From assembly GCF_027943255.1 (NCBI RefSeq), contig NC_072892.1:21971792-22035791 (forward strand): DNA of 64,000 bases, in the 5' to 3' direction. Under the pieces are notes generated by a model. It saw only the letters and a list, made by a program, of their open reading frames with translations, was not told the origin of the DNA and did no database searches. Of the stretch, positions 1 through 10,559 are shown piece by piece; the stretch's first letter is position 1; every line of letters starts with the position of its first letter. The translations under genes and the position numbers were made by a program. This DNA is from Anastrepha obliqua. Taxonomy: Eukaryota > Arthropoda > Insecta > Diptera > Tephritidae.

Positions 1-454
1 GCATGAAAATGCATGTTGCAGCGAGAAACGAAGTGGCAGCTAGTAATGTGGTACTATGGCAGCATGCGCATAGTTATCTGAGAATCTTTAATTAAAGCGG
101 CTAATTGCATATTTAGATATTTAGACTCCACAACTGAACGCAGTGCACTGATGCTGGTAGTGAAGGGAAACAAATTGGAAATGTTACTTCAGCGAAGCAT
201 TTTGTACTTTTATTATGAGGAATTGCTAAACGTCAATTGCTAGATAATGTATGTAGGTATAATATTTTTTTTTTATGGCGTATAATACAGAATTTAATTT
301 TTTATTTTATTTTATTATTTTTTTGTTTTTTATTTATTTATTATTATTATTAATTTTTTTTTTTAGTTTTCCAGTTTTTTTTTTTTCTTAATTTATATTT
401 TTTATTTTTTCTTTATTTACTTTTTTCATTTACTTTGGAATCTCGATATAATTT
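1..454. other. non-coding, T-rich low-complexity stretch
   Basis: No reading frame with recognisable content. From about 258 to 440 the sequence is almost only T and A, with long T runs. It leads directly into the 3' end of the minus-strand LINE that follows, so part of it may be tail-associated low-complexity sequence. Confidence 0.7.
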
Positions 455-1580
455 ATGTTAGGTTAGGTTAGCCTGGTTGGCAATAAGCCACGCATAGACC
501 TTTTGGTCCCTAGCGATACCAGATGGAGACCGACCTCTATGAATACCGAAAATAGACATCATGTAGGATGTCAACGCTTTTGGCGCATCTAAACAGATCT
601 GGGACGTCCTCCAGACCCTCAAACAGTGGGGCTCCCAAGCATTTTATACGCGTTTTTAATAATGCCGGACAAACGCACAGAAGGTTTTGTAAAGTTTCCT
701 CAACATCCTCTCTGTATTTCCTGCATTTGTCAGTGTTAGCAATCCCTATCGTGTACGCATGTGCAGCCAATAGATTATGATGACCTGTTAGCATACCTAT
801 GATAGTTCTGCAGTCCTTTCGCGAGCGCGTAAGTACGAATTGAGCCACTTTCTTGTCGTTAGTTCTACACATAACTTTTGCTGTTTGCCATGTGGGCAGA
901 TTAATCCACCTAGCTTCCACTCGCTTTTTCATGTAGTCGTCCATTTCGTTGTATATAGTATTTAGCGGTTTTGGTAAGTCGATCTCTTGTTCAAATGGTA
1001 ATCTAACAGCACTTTTTGCTATCTCATCTACTATTTCGTTCCCCATAATACCTTTGTGACCAGGCACCCAATAGATATGCAGCCTACTGTTTGCGGCTAG
1101 CCTTTCTATGGCCTCCCTGCTCCGTTGGACATTTTTGGACTTAATACATTATGAGTTTATTGCTTTTATTGCTGCTTGACTGTCCACGTATATATTAATT
1201 ATTGAGTTCTTTCTTGTTCTAGTGTAGGCTAGCTCTGCGGCTTTCCCCACAGCAAAAACTTCCACTTGGAAAATACTGCTGTGGTCTGGCAACTTGATAG
1301 GTTACCTTATCCCTAGTTTTGAGCAGTAAATGCCCGCTCCCACTCTGTCTAAAGTTTGAGAACCATCTGTGTAGATGTGAAAAGTCCTATGGCCAGGCTT
1401 CATGCCTTTGTGCCATCCCTCCTCTTCAATTGTAGTACGAAACCTTCTCTCCCAATTAAAGTACGGAGTCCTGTAGTCTGTGCAACCTGAATTTCACTTA
1501 TCTATTGAACTGTGTCCTAAGGTTCTACAGGTGAATACTCCAGCAGCCACTAACCTCCTCGCGGATTTCGCTGATGGGTT
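455..1580 (-). mobile_element. non-LTR retrotransposon relic, RNase H and C-terminal region (I/LOA-like)
   Basis: Read on the minus strand, this is the 3' part of a LINE polyprotein. A ribonuclease H domain is visible with all four acidic positions: TDGSQTL near 1355, FQVEVFAV near 1260, YVDSQAAIKAI near 1185 and GNEIVDEIA near 1040. RNase H would remove the RNA strand during target-primed reverse transcription. Downstream is the usual LINE C-terminal tail with a cysteine-rich stretch ending near 537. The frame is open from 1067 to 537; upstream parts carry stops and shifts. The 3' end near 455 has two TTAGGT units, as LINE tails in flies often do. The reverse transcriptase is absent, so this is a 5'-truncated dead copy. 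The I/LOA-like assignment rests only on the presence of RNase H. Confidence 0.8.
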
Positions 1581-1739
1581 TTCATTTATGTAGGGCAAGA
1601 AAAAATTTTGTGCAAGAAACAATCCCAACGAAAAAATCTGTCTTTAAATTAAAATGCCCAATTCTAACTAAATTCGCACTCCTGGCACTTCCTGCTGAAA
1701 AATGTTGAGTGATTTTGATTAGCATTTTTTGAACAATTT

Positions 1740-3030
1740 CAATAGAAATTCGGCTTGCAGAGCTCGATACTTGCGACAAAAAGCTGACGTTCTGAACAAA
1801 TTAAATGCAGGAATAGCCATTAATGCATTAACTAAAGACGTTCACATTCACAGAGCAACAATAACTCGTATTAAAAAAAATTAACAGTCCATAAATGAGT
1901 TTGTTAAGCGATCTGAATCCAGTCCAGATAAAAGGAAAGCTCTTAAGATTTCCGAGTTTCCAAAAAAGGCAAAGGCGTTATTCAATTGGTGGGAGGATCA
2001 AAGGAGGAGGGAGGACCAATTACAAGTGATATGCTAAAGAGAAAGCCAAGCTATGACATGCCAAAATTCAGGAAACACATGGCGGCTTTCACGCTAGCAA
2101 TGGCTGGGTTGCAAACTTTAAAAAGAGACATGGACAGCAATGGCTAAAAATTTGCGGGGACAAATGATCAAATAAAAGTAACTCCGTCCACCCATTTTTG
2201 GACAAATTTAACACAACAATTATGGATTTAAGTTTGACAAAAACGCAGATATACAATGCCGATGAGTCTGGCTTATTTTGGAAGTTCTTATCTTGTGCGC
2301 TCAAAAAAACCTCGGCTCTGAGGCATAAGATCAGTAAGGAGATAATTACGGGTCTTGCTTGCTGCTGGAAATCATAAAGCAAAAAAAATGGGTATTGGGG
2401 AATCGGAGAATCCGCGAATCCGAATTTGGAGAATCGTTTCACGGAACATTTGCTTCAGGGGCATATACATTTTTTGCCAAAACAAAGAATCCTGTTTTAA
2501 TCAAAACTTGCTTAAATAAACGGGTAAAAAAGTTCCTTCGAGCGCAAAATCTTCCGGAAAAAGCACTTCTCCCAAAGAAGGCGAGTTAAAGATCAACGAC
2601 GGCCTCCAAACTGTACGGCTCCAGTACAGCCTATGGATCAAAACGTTATAAGGCTTTTCAAATCACACTACAAAAAATCTCTCTTAAGTCGCATTGTTGT
2701 GCGTGTAGGAACTATCGATTAGTCACTACGCAATATCGACCTGAAAAAACCAATAAGCTTTTTAGTTGGTGCATGGAAGGCTCTTACTGCAACTTGAATT
2801 CAGTCATCATTTCAAAAACTGTGTGGAAAGGCATCTGACTAGGATTGTGATGCTATCATTCCTTTTTCGGAGTTACGATGACATATAGCTGATAATGCAT
2901 CCAATATTCAATTCATTGCAACTTTGCTGCTTGCTTTTCCAGCAGGTATCCCCATCTGAAATTGAGCAATGGATTGTTGAACCTGATTCGGAACCCACAG
3001 AATTAAATGAAGAATAGAAAGACGATGAAA
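1740..3030 (+). mobile_element. degenerate pogo/Tigger-type transposon (CENP-B/jerky-like transposase relic)
   Basis: Pieces in shifting plus-strand frames line up in the order of a Tigger/jerky-type transposase. The helix-turn-helix part is LNAGIAINALTKDVHIHRAT near 1800-1865. The first catalytic Asp lies in IYNADESGLFWK near 2250. The linker FLRAQNLPEKALL is near 2530-2575. The third-Asp motif is PPNCTAPVQPMDQNVI near 2605-2655, and the acidic C-terminus EIEQWIVEPDSEP ends at a stop near 3015. The segment around the second catalytic Asp is damaged. At least five frameshifts or stops are needed to follow the domain order, so this is an old, inactive cut-and-paste element. No TIRs were assigned. 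Confidence 0.75.
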
Positions 3031-3424
3031 CAGTCGATGAAGGAACTAAAACTACATCGAACTACTACAACTACAACTTGTCATGTCGGTCTCCTTGCCT
3101 TAAATCGTGATTTAACCCTATGTTGAGGAGACTAACTTACCACGAACTAAGAGGGCAGCTCCATATAGGAATTGGGTATCCACCCAACCGCGGAACGGCG
3201 GAATTGGTGGCCACCCAAGTACTATGTGGAGAGTACCGTACCGACAACCTGGTAGAAGGTATAAAATGCATTTCCTACAATGTGGAGGTTAATCATGGAT
3301 CTCTCTGCACAAGGTAACCCACTTTTGGGAAATTCTCCCGTCGAGCAATCGACGACTCGTGCATCGGATTAAAAAGAGGTTCTAATTATTTTCCAGCATT
3401 ATAGGGACCGTCAGTGGTAGTGTC
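3031..3424. other. unassigned sequence
   Basis: A 65-codon open frame lies at 3120-3317, but it shows no domain I recognise, no splice context and no sign of codon constraint. It may be a repeat I cannot name. Nothing else seen. Confidence 0.5.
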
Positions 3425-3617
3425 ATTGAATTTCCTCAACTGAAGCCTCATCATCACTTTCAATTTCACTCAAATCCAAGTCTACTTAGCTTAATAATTT
3501 CGTCGTCTGTGGGAAAACTTACTATTAAAACTGATTAGCAAACGTTACACAAAGAAGAAACGTCAAAAATAAAACAAACATTATAAAAAATCAGTTCGAG
3601 TCATGGAAGTTTGACTG
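3425..3617 (-). mobile_element. possible Tigger-type deletion remnant
   Basis: The plus-strand end at 3617 reads GGAAGTTTGACTG followed by TA, which resembles a pogo/Tigger terminal repeat next to its TA target site. On the minus strand, 3500-3430 encodes a short acidic stretch (DLSEIESDDEASVEEI) like the C-terminal tails of Tigger-family transposases. A deletion joining one end to the tail is possible. The opposite TIR was not found, so the call is weak. Confidence 0.35.
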
Positions 3618-3839
3618 TACTTACAGTAAACAATACTCAAAATCAACGAAAATAATTCCGCGACTGTAGTATAGTAGTGTTATGGTTCCAGTCAGTCGGT
3701 GTTCAAGCTCATTGCATTTCCAACAAACCTTTCCGTGTTAGACGGATTGGGAGGAGTGGACCTGTTTTCTCTCCAGCAGGATTGACTAACTTAAACCTCA
3801 AAGATTTCTTTTTTTTTTGGCATTTTACTTTTTTCAACA

Positions 3840-3985
3840 TTCATTCATTCGTTCATTCATTCATTCAATTATCACAGCAATTACAGCTGAACATGATCCA
3901 GTGCTTCCTTTGCAATATCTCTCCATACGTCTCGGTTCATTGCATCGCTCCTTCTAGCATTCAGGAAGCGTAGAGCGGCGTACGT
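3840..3985 (-). mobile_element. LINE 3' end with GAAT-repeat tail
   Basis: On the minus strand a frame reads RRSDAMNRDVWRDIAKEAL and stops, like the last residues of a LINE polyprotein. It is followed within 20 bases by repeated GAAT units (3840-3870), a typical short-repeat LINE tail. Only about 150 bases of the element are present. The clade cannot be assigned. Confidence 0.5.
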
Positions 3986-3989
3986 GTTT

Positions 3990-5860
3990 TGTTTTTTAGT
4001 ATTAATTTATTTATTTTAATAATTTATTATTGAATGCATTAGCACAAAATATGGACTTGACAGAATATGCAAGCTCACTATACCTCACCTGAGCAGACTA
4101 TTCTCAATAGTCTTCCGGAGAACTGCAAGGTCCACTCAAGTCTTACACGCGTCACTGAAGCCGTTTGCCACTTTCTTCAGATTTATTAGTACTTCGTGCT
4201 GATCTCTTCATAGCACCAACAGCATTTTTAAGTAACTACAGCACTTTATGCTGAGCCAGCGCACTCTACGAAAATGTTGATAACACAGTACACTTAATAA
4301 GCAAATTTATTTTTCCCAAAAAACCGAATGCTGTGTTATCCAACTAGCCGCCGTTTGCTTCTGGCTTATGCGCTTCATAAAATACGAGTACAAAGAAAGT
4401 ACTGACGGAAACGTCAGGGGCGATGCCGCCAGGCGTACTTGCCAAACCCAATGCCAAAGCAAGCTGCATGCCAACAAACAAAGCAGCGAACCAGCCATTG
4501 AGCCAAGCCAAGCCAAGCCGCGACAAGCCAAGCAAACATGCAACCAAAATAGCAACCAAGCGAAATTAAGGCGCTACGCATGCAAACAAACGCAAAAAGA
4601 AAATTGAAAATAGCGTTTGTTGTTGTTGTCGGTGCTGTTGCTGTTACTGAAACTGTTGCTATTGTTATTGCTAAAGCGTCATATCAGCAAATTTGCCCAT
4701 GAACTCGAATGTGCAGGCAAGTCAAGTCGAACTGAGCTGACGCACTCAACACTAAATGTAGACGCACTTCAGCGATACGAATACAACCAGCGGGGGAGGG
4801 TGGTACGAGCGTGGCGGTTGCGACAAGAATTTATGCCGATATTACATAATTTCCCAAGCACGCCTTCAAAGCGAGCGATATGCCGTAGAGTGTAGAGTGT
4901 GTGGAGAAACAGCAAGAGACTTAGGCGCAGGGAATGATTGTATTGCTTGTATGTATGTGTGAATGTATGATATGCTGGTTGGAATGGGGCCATAAATCGC
5001 TGAGGAATGCACCGGCAGCATGAGGGTACATAGTGGAGGCGAGTGGAGTGAGTGTGCAGACGTAAAGAGTGTGATATAGTAGTGACAGCGCCAAAGATAA
5101 CATACAATGAGCTCATAACTTTGCCAGACGCCCACTCAACTCAACTCAGCTCAACTGCAGGCGCAGCGCACAGACAAAATAGCTGCTGCCCCACATGTAA
5201 TATCAGCTTTTACAGAAATGTGTGCAAGCGCATTTCAATGGCATTCAGCGAAAAGTTTCGTGCACGCTTACGCTGCTTATCATCTTGCCCAACACGGCGT
5301 ATACGTAATGCATTGAATAAGCAATGAGGCAGCAGACGAGAAGGAAGTGTAAAGGTGGCCATATGTACGCTTTGTTGGTGCATATTTGTGTGCTTAATTA
5401 TGCAATTATGCAGCTAAATGCGTAAGTAGATTGTTTTCTGTTCAGCATATTGTGTTTTTTGGCCTATGACTTTACGGCGGAAACCGAGGTAACGCAGAGG
5501 GGGTATGCAGTTAGTGGAAATCTGGTCTGGCTGGCGTTTGCCGTTGCTGAAGAGATAACAAGCACTCGCCTTAAGTGTGTAGCCGGTAGGTACGCGTATT
5601 TAAAAATATAATTTACGATCGCGAAACGGAAGATACGCAGCGAATGTGTAACTTTATAACTATTAATACCCGCACGAACCCGTGATCCGGTTTGAAATTA
5701 AACAAAAAAAAATATTCAAATAATAATAGTTGAACTTGAAATGGTTTTTCCGAGAAAGCTGATGTTGCAAAATGTGCGATGTGCTGAAAGAATGCGGTAG
5801 AAAACGTGGCTATTTAAATGGAAACGGCACGCACGGAAAATAAAATATAGTCGTTCAAAC
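3990..5860. other. apparently single-copy non-coding DNA
   Basis: Base composition is more balanced than in the surrounding sequence, with CTG/TTG-rich short runs near 4615-4675. Several open frames of 60-115 codons occur on both strands (for example 4368-4607, 4617-4895, 5052-5327), but they overlap each other and show no domains. No transposon motif was recognised. This could be intronic or intergenic host sequence. Confidence 0.5.
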
Positions 5861-5865
5861 CAAGA

Positions 5866-6085
5866 ATGAGAGAAACAAAATTGCGCCCATCAGAGAGTGC
5901 GTGACGTCACTTTTACCAAGTTGTGCAGTGTTACCAACCCTTTGCTCTGCGCAATAAATTTAGTGCTTTTTTATATACTAAAAATGTGAAAATTTTAGAG
6001 TTTGTTTCTTTTTTTTTCATTTAAAAATACCAAAACTGGAAGTTAAAAAAAATGTATATTTAAAAAAAAGGCTAAAAAGCTTATG
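5866..6085 (+). repeat. dispersed repeat, block B (copy 1)
   Basis: This block is repeated at 27265-27475 with high similarity. Shared anchors include TTGCGCCCATCAGA, then CAAGTTGTGCAG, then the A-rich tail with GTTAAAAAAAA. Its function is unknown. In the second copy the block follows block A directly, whereas here it precedes it. Confidence 0.8.
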
Positions 6086-6086
6086 C

Positions 6087-6189
6087 TGTGTTTAGCCAGG
6101 CTCCTCCTCCTATCTGTGGCGTGCGTCTTGACGTTGTTCCACAACTGGAGGGACCTATAGTTTCAATCCTACCCCGAACGACAGACCTT
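6087..6189 (-). repeat. dispersed LINE-associated repeat (minus copy)
   Basis: The reverse complement matches 8986-9125: both contain CGTTCGG, then GTCCC, then AAGACGCACGCCACA or a close variant, then ATAGGAGGAGGAG or ATAGGAGGAAGAG. Two copies in opposite orientation within 3 kb show a dispersed repeat. I suspect it is a retroelement 3' region, but that is inference. Confidence 0.7.
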
Positions 6190-6300
6190 GCATTCAGAAG
6201 AAGAGTTGCGGAGTAACTGATTGACCTACTAGACCGTTCAAGAGAGTATTAAGAGAGCGAAATTGAAATGGTAAGATATGAAAACTTCAGGCACACAGGC
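6190..6300 (+). repeat. dispersed repeat, block A (copy 1)
   Basis: Near-identical to 27160-27264, sharing the anchor AGAAGAAGAGTTGCGGAGTA and ending in ATGGTAAGATATGAAAA. It is followed here by the terminal repeat of the P-like element. Confidence 0.85.
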
Positions 6301-6305
6301 AAACC

Positions 6306-6884
6306 CATGGTGAAAAGATTTTTAGAGGTGTACTACCTAGCAGACCTTTATTCGGCTCTGAACGAAATTGGCGGATATGCCGAGGTCATTCGTTTTATGT
6401 TTCACAAAATTTAGCTTTAGCTTAGTGAAACACAAAATGAATGAGGTGAAACTAAGCTAAAGCTAAATTTTGTAAAACACAAAACGAATGACGTAGAATC
6501 CAAAGTTCCCCTAAAACTTTTTTTTCACCACACCTAACGAGCAAACCTGGTATGAATCATCCTTGAAGCACACCAAAGGATGATAGATTTAGTAACTTCG
6601 GAAACTAGGGGAACTTCGGCTGCCACGTCACGGAGAGATTCGCTAGCCAAATTCTGCACGATTATTTCAAATATTTTCACTCACTTGTCCAATCAGTCGA
6701 TTCGGCAACGAACTGGCACTGTGTTAATTTTTTTTCGTATGTCACTAACACATTCTTAGTTGTTTCGTAAACAAACCGATTGACTACCCCTGCTATGTCA
6801 GCTCATCGACTGATTCTGTCAAATTCATTCTCAGCCGAATAACGGTCTGCTACGCAGCACACCTCTAAAAATCGTTTGACCATA
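6306..6884. mobile_element. P-like non-autonomous element (MITE) with about 54-bp terminal inverted repeats
   Basis: The left end (from CATGGTGAAAAGATTTTTAG) and the reverse complement of the right end (from TATGGTCAAACGATTTTTAG) stay paired for about 54 bases with a handful of mismatches. Two further copies end in CATGATGAAAAG (18391) and CATGACGAAAAG (28172). The start CATGATGAAA equals the first ten bases of the Drosophila P-element terminal repeat, which is why I place it in the P superfamily. That is recall, and the rest of the repeat differs. There is no transposase frame, so it would have been moved in trans. The expected 8-bp target duplication is not evident at this copy. Confidence 0.65.
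6385..6492. repeat. 42-bp inverted repeat (hairpin) inside the P-like element
   Basis: The arms 6385-6426 and 6451-6492 are reverse complements with only two mismatches, separated by a 24-base spacer. The spacer itself repeats part of the arm (GAAACACAAAATGAATGA resembles AAAACACAAAACGAATGA). Transcribed RNA would fold into a long near-perfect hairpin. Confidence 0.9.
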
Positions 6885-7727
6885 GGTTGCAGGGGATTCG
6901 CCAAGAGAAGAGGCGAATGAAATGAAAACAAAATGCATAAATTGAGCTTAGTTGAATACAATCAGTAGTTGTTCAGACGAAAGCCAAGTAACATGGGGGG
7001 TCGCTGGATTGCTTTTCTGTATTATCACCAACACAACCTCAGTTTTACCGACATCTGTTGCACAGAAACCGCTGTCATATTCTTCATGACGTCAGCAAAT
7101 CAGCTGACTCCTTCAAAATCGCTGACAGCCAGTTAACGGCCTGATGTTAGTCACACTTTCTGTATTCTCTCAACCATGCCGCCAAGCAATCACCCTGTAG
7201 AGCCATTGGCAGTGTGTTAATTTAGCATAGGGGATTTTAAAACGCTGCTTTCCCAAATGCATACGTCGGGCGTACTTTCCTCTATTTGGCACTACACAAA
7301 ATGTTTGCACATTTTTGGGGAAGTATACATATTTATTTATCTGTTTAAAAATTGCTGTATGCACATTTTGCTTACTTATCTCAATGTTGCCACAAGAAAT
7401 TGGTGATACGATTTCACACATTCTTTGCCGATTGGTATACAATTTCTCTCACTGGTATTTTCTCACTCGTATTTTGTCCATTATTGCTTACGGAAACACT
7501 TTTTCTCGACCAATCGAGCACTTTGGTGGCGTCTCCGTAAACGAAAATTGTTTCATATAAATTTCTTACAAAAACAGGCTACAGCTATGCTCAGCCATTG
7601 AGCTCGCGCACCAAAGCTGCCTTTTTGCGCTCACTACGCTTCTTTGCTCTCACTAACTAATGCTTGTCGTACAAAATGTGTGAAATTACTGTTGCAATGT
7701 ACTGTTTGCCGCAGTATCAATATATAG
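6885..7727. other. unassigned non-coding sequence
   Basis: No transposase or retroelement motif was recognised. Around 7090-7150 there is faint similarity to the right part of the P-like element (GCAAATCAGCTGACT, then CCAGTTAACGGCCTG), so a diverged copy may be present. Confidence 0.4.
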
Positions 7728-7908
7728 GGTGCTTTTTTTAGCTACATGAGAACTATCGATATCGATAAGTATAGTAAATCAGCTGGGAATGCCAGAAAAA
7801 TGGTTCCAAATTCTGGAGATTTACTTTGAGAAAAATAAACAAATTTATTCGCTAAGTGTTGAAGAAGACGACAAAATTTCTATTCGTCATCATTTTCAAC
7901 TTTTTGGT

Positions 7909-7980
7909 CTTTGTGCTTCGTAGGTAGGTAGGTTAGATGACAAGAGTACCACAGGTACACTTAATGTGCTTTGTGCTTCG
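7909..7980 (-). mobile_element. 48-bp LINE 3'-end insertion with perfect 12-bp target-site duplication
   Basis: The sequence CTTTGTGCTTCG occurs at 7909-7920 and again at 7969-7980, flanking 48 bases. On the minus strand those 48 bases end in CTACCTACCTA, a short-repeat tail. This is the signature of a severely 5'-truncated target-primed insertion. Confidence 0.8.
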
Positions 7981-8103
7981 ACTACCCGGCAAATTTTACG
8001 CAAGGATCTTGGCTTAGTTGGTTGCTTGGCTAAAGTGGTGATTCATCCAGAACTCAACTAACGCTTCCGCACTATTTTGTTGCCCCATCATCGTTACCAT
8101 TTT

Positions 8104-8760
8104 TTTAATGGTTTCTTTCAGCATAACTATATCCAGTCTCCGCGACTTAAGAAACTTAATAGGTTATTGACGTCTAAGCAAGACAGTTTTTCGCGACTCT
8201 CGAACAATGATTTGCCCAAAGTTTGAAATGCACTTCTTCCTTAAAGCAGGACATTCACAGAGGAAATGGAAAACCGTTTCCTTTTTCCTCCGGTTGTTTA
8301 CAACTGTGGGAGCGCGTGTTGTGAGGGATGCCCATTTCAGCTGCTTGTCCCCGATAGACCAGCAGCCAGTTATCACCGGCGTGACAGTGCTGACATTTGT
8401 TTGTGGTGGTAAGTTCTGGTATCTTTGCTTGTTGTTCGGTCTCTCCATCTGCATTCCGCGATTTGTGGATACTTTAAAGAAATTGCTTTCTTGATCGCTT
8501 AAAGTGGGGTGAATAGCCACTCTGCGAAAAAAATATTCATTGCACCCGCTTTTTCGTTTTGTTCAACGTTCCGATGTCTCGGGACCCAGATTAAAGTAAC
8601 TTTATGGTTTACACTCAAGGTGGTAAGGCTATTTCTGCATTGGTCCACCGGTTTAGAGGTTATTGTAACCGAATACAGTGCCTGGATTGCAGTGCTGGGA
8701 TCTTGGCTTATGTGCCTATTAAAGGCAACAATTTGTGCTGCTCCTGGATGAATTGAAGCC
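8104..8760 (-). mobile_element. LINE relic, RNase H end plus C-terminal cysteine motif
   Basis: The minus strand encodes TAIQALYSVTITSK, then VTLIWVPRHRNVEQNEKAG, the end of a retroelement RNase H domain. The normal GNEKADELA motif has become QNEKAGAMN, so the last catalytic Asp is lost. Downstream, VFHFLCECPALRKK near 8245 is the typical C-terminal cysteine/histidine tail of RNase H LINEs. The frame is shifted near 8500. No reverse transcriptase is present. The 3' side ends close to 8104 within the transposon relic. Confidence 0.75.
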
Positions 8761-8985
8761 AAATGACAATCGTTTGTGTCGAGTTTGGGTTGATTGGGCT
8801 CATTTACATTTATTGGAAAGAGCAGTCAAAAATTGGTCTGTTCGAATGGACCATGTAACTCGAGCCGGGGCGGACATATGCCGGATGTCATATTCAAAAA
8901 ATAAATGACATGAAATTATCGGCCAGGTTATAACACAAAAAAATGAATTCAACAATATTTCTGTTTTGTGATATCATTTCAAAAA

Positions 8986-9125
8986 GCTCCTCACAAAAAA
9001 CCATTTGCCGTTCGGAGTCGGCTTAAAACTGTAAGTCCCGCCATTTATGAAATAACACACAGACGCACGCCACAAATAGGAGGAAGAGCTCGGCCAAACA
9101 CCTAACAGAAGTATACGCGTCAAAT
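8986..9125 (+). repeat. dispersed LINE-associated repeat (plus copy)
   Basis: Reverse-complement partner of 6087-6189. Key shared parts are CCGTTCGGAGTCGGCTT, ACGCACGCCACA and GAAGAGCTCGGCC. No coding potential seen. Confidence 0.7.
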
Positions 9126-9129
9126 ATTT

Positions 9130-10550
9130 ATTTTATTTTTATTATCATTTTAAGTTCTCCGATTTTCACCCCCGATAAAAGCTTTTACGCGCATTCAAAA
9201 AATTCGCAGAAATTGCGCGGATTGGCGCTGGGGATAGCTGATCCAGAAGAGCGGCCCAAAATTTTCACAAATTCAGCCTTAAGCTTGACGAATTTACAAA
9301 ACTTCTATTCAATTGTTCCACTTTTTTATTATAAAAATCTACACACACACAGCTACGAATTGACAACTACCAAGCAAAATAAAATACAAATCGAACCAAA
9401 TCAAATAAAAAATTTACGAGGCATTACTGCGCCATAATGCGGGATCAGAGGTTTACTTGGAAAGCGGTTACTGCAAAAAGGTCGTAATTAATAATTTAAA
9501 ATAAAAAACTAAGCACTTACAACAGATTAGAATTGGCAACGAACTGCACGGCGCGACGACGCGTTTCAAATTGTGAACACCACAAACAAGCGCGAATGTG
9601 AATCAGCAAATGCAAAGGCAAACTTCAAAAGGGGGCACGCGGGACGCGCGCAATCGATGGTGAAGCACACAAAACAATGAGTGATCAAGCAAAGCAAACA
9701 AAGTTACAATTGTGAGAATTGGGTAAAAATAAAATGGAATAAAAATAAAACGGCATACAAATAAAAAATAAGTAAAAGGAGATAAAAAGAAGCACAAAAG
9801 TAGATAAGGCAGCACAACCGCGTCTCAAATTTAATACACATAAAAAATAAATAATTGAAATAATTAAAACGTAATGCGTGATTCACAATTCTCTCGCACT
9901 TCCAGCACTTGCGCACTCAAAACTGGTTTCAACTCCCCAAGACGCACTATTCCCATTCTCAGCGTCTGCGCTGTCGCTGTCAGTCAGTGACGTTTGACGT
10001 CTGCATGCTGCACTAAGTTAGTAAAGTAGCAACGGCGGCAGCAGACATGGCTTGCCATTGACTTTCAATACATCAATGGCAAATACCGCGCGCACTTAAA
10101 GCTCAACAAGTGCTTGGGTACGTACTTGGAGCGCGCAGATCGGCGTCGCCATGGTGCTTGAGAGTAATTTGTTGTTGTTGTTAACTTAAACTTAACTACA
10201 CTGGGGGTTTAAAAATAAATTGAAGCGCGTTTGCGGGGTACAAACCAATTCAAAGCACGTGAAGAAAAGAAGTTTAAATTATTCAAGGTCATTAGCACAA
10301 CTCAATGACGCCATTAAACCTGCACTCAACAAATGGATTTCGACTAATTTTTATGGATAGATTTTTGTTTTATGAATTTGCCTTTTTTCTGCTGACGCTA
10401 AGTGATACCTAAACTAATAAAATGGATGCTGTTCGTTTCACTAATTGACAGCGGCCGTCAGTGATTTGGCTGTTTTTTATTTTCTCGTAACTATTTTAGC
10501 ACAAAAAACTTGATTTTGCCTAGCCTCTCATTAGGTTTTTTGCTGTGCAT
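9130..10550. other. apparently single-copy non-coding DNA
   Basis: AT-rich with a GC-richer patch at 9900-10160. No transposon signature and no convincing exon were seen on either strand; the open frames are under 75 codons and lack domains. Confidence 0.5.
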
Positions 10551-10559
10551 TGCTGCTCT

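Larger units (their letters stand above)
7728..8940 (+). mobile_element. Tc1/mariner-superfamily transposon relic interrupted by a LINE
   Basis: Before the interruption, once a 48-bp insertion is ignored, the plus strand reads SIRHHFQLFGLCASTTRQIL followed by RKDLGL near 7885-8010. This is like the DNA-binding region of insect mariner-like transposases (SIRRRSQQLG-type). After the minus-strand LINE at 8104-8760, the plus strand resumes with LLERAVKNWSVRMDHVTR near 8810-8870, like the C-terminal end of such transposases. The two pieces share orientation and order, so I infer one element split by the LINE. The catalytic core is missing. No TIRs were identified, so the ends are approximate. Confidence 0.45.

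Noticed and set aside
455..475. TTAGGTTAGGTTAG read as an insect telomere repeat
   Set aside because: Only about two units are present and they form the 3' end of a LINE; fly LINE tails commonly look like this.
3120..3317. 65-codon open frame as a host exon
   Set aside because: No recognisable domain, no splice-site or promoter evidence, and the length is easily reached by chance.
4368..5327. Cluster of overlapping open frames on both strands as small genes
   Set aside because: Frames overlap on opposite strands, contain no domains, and the composition is explained by CAA/AAG/TTG-rich sequence.
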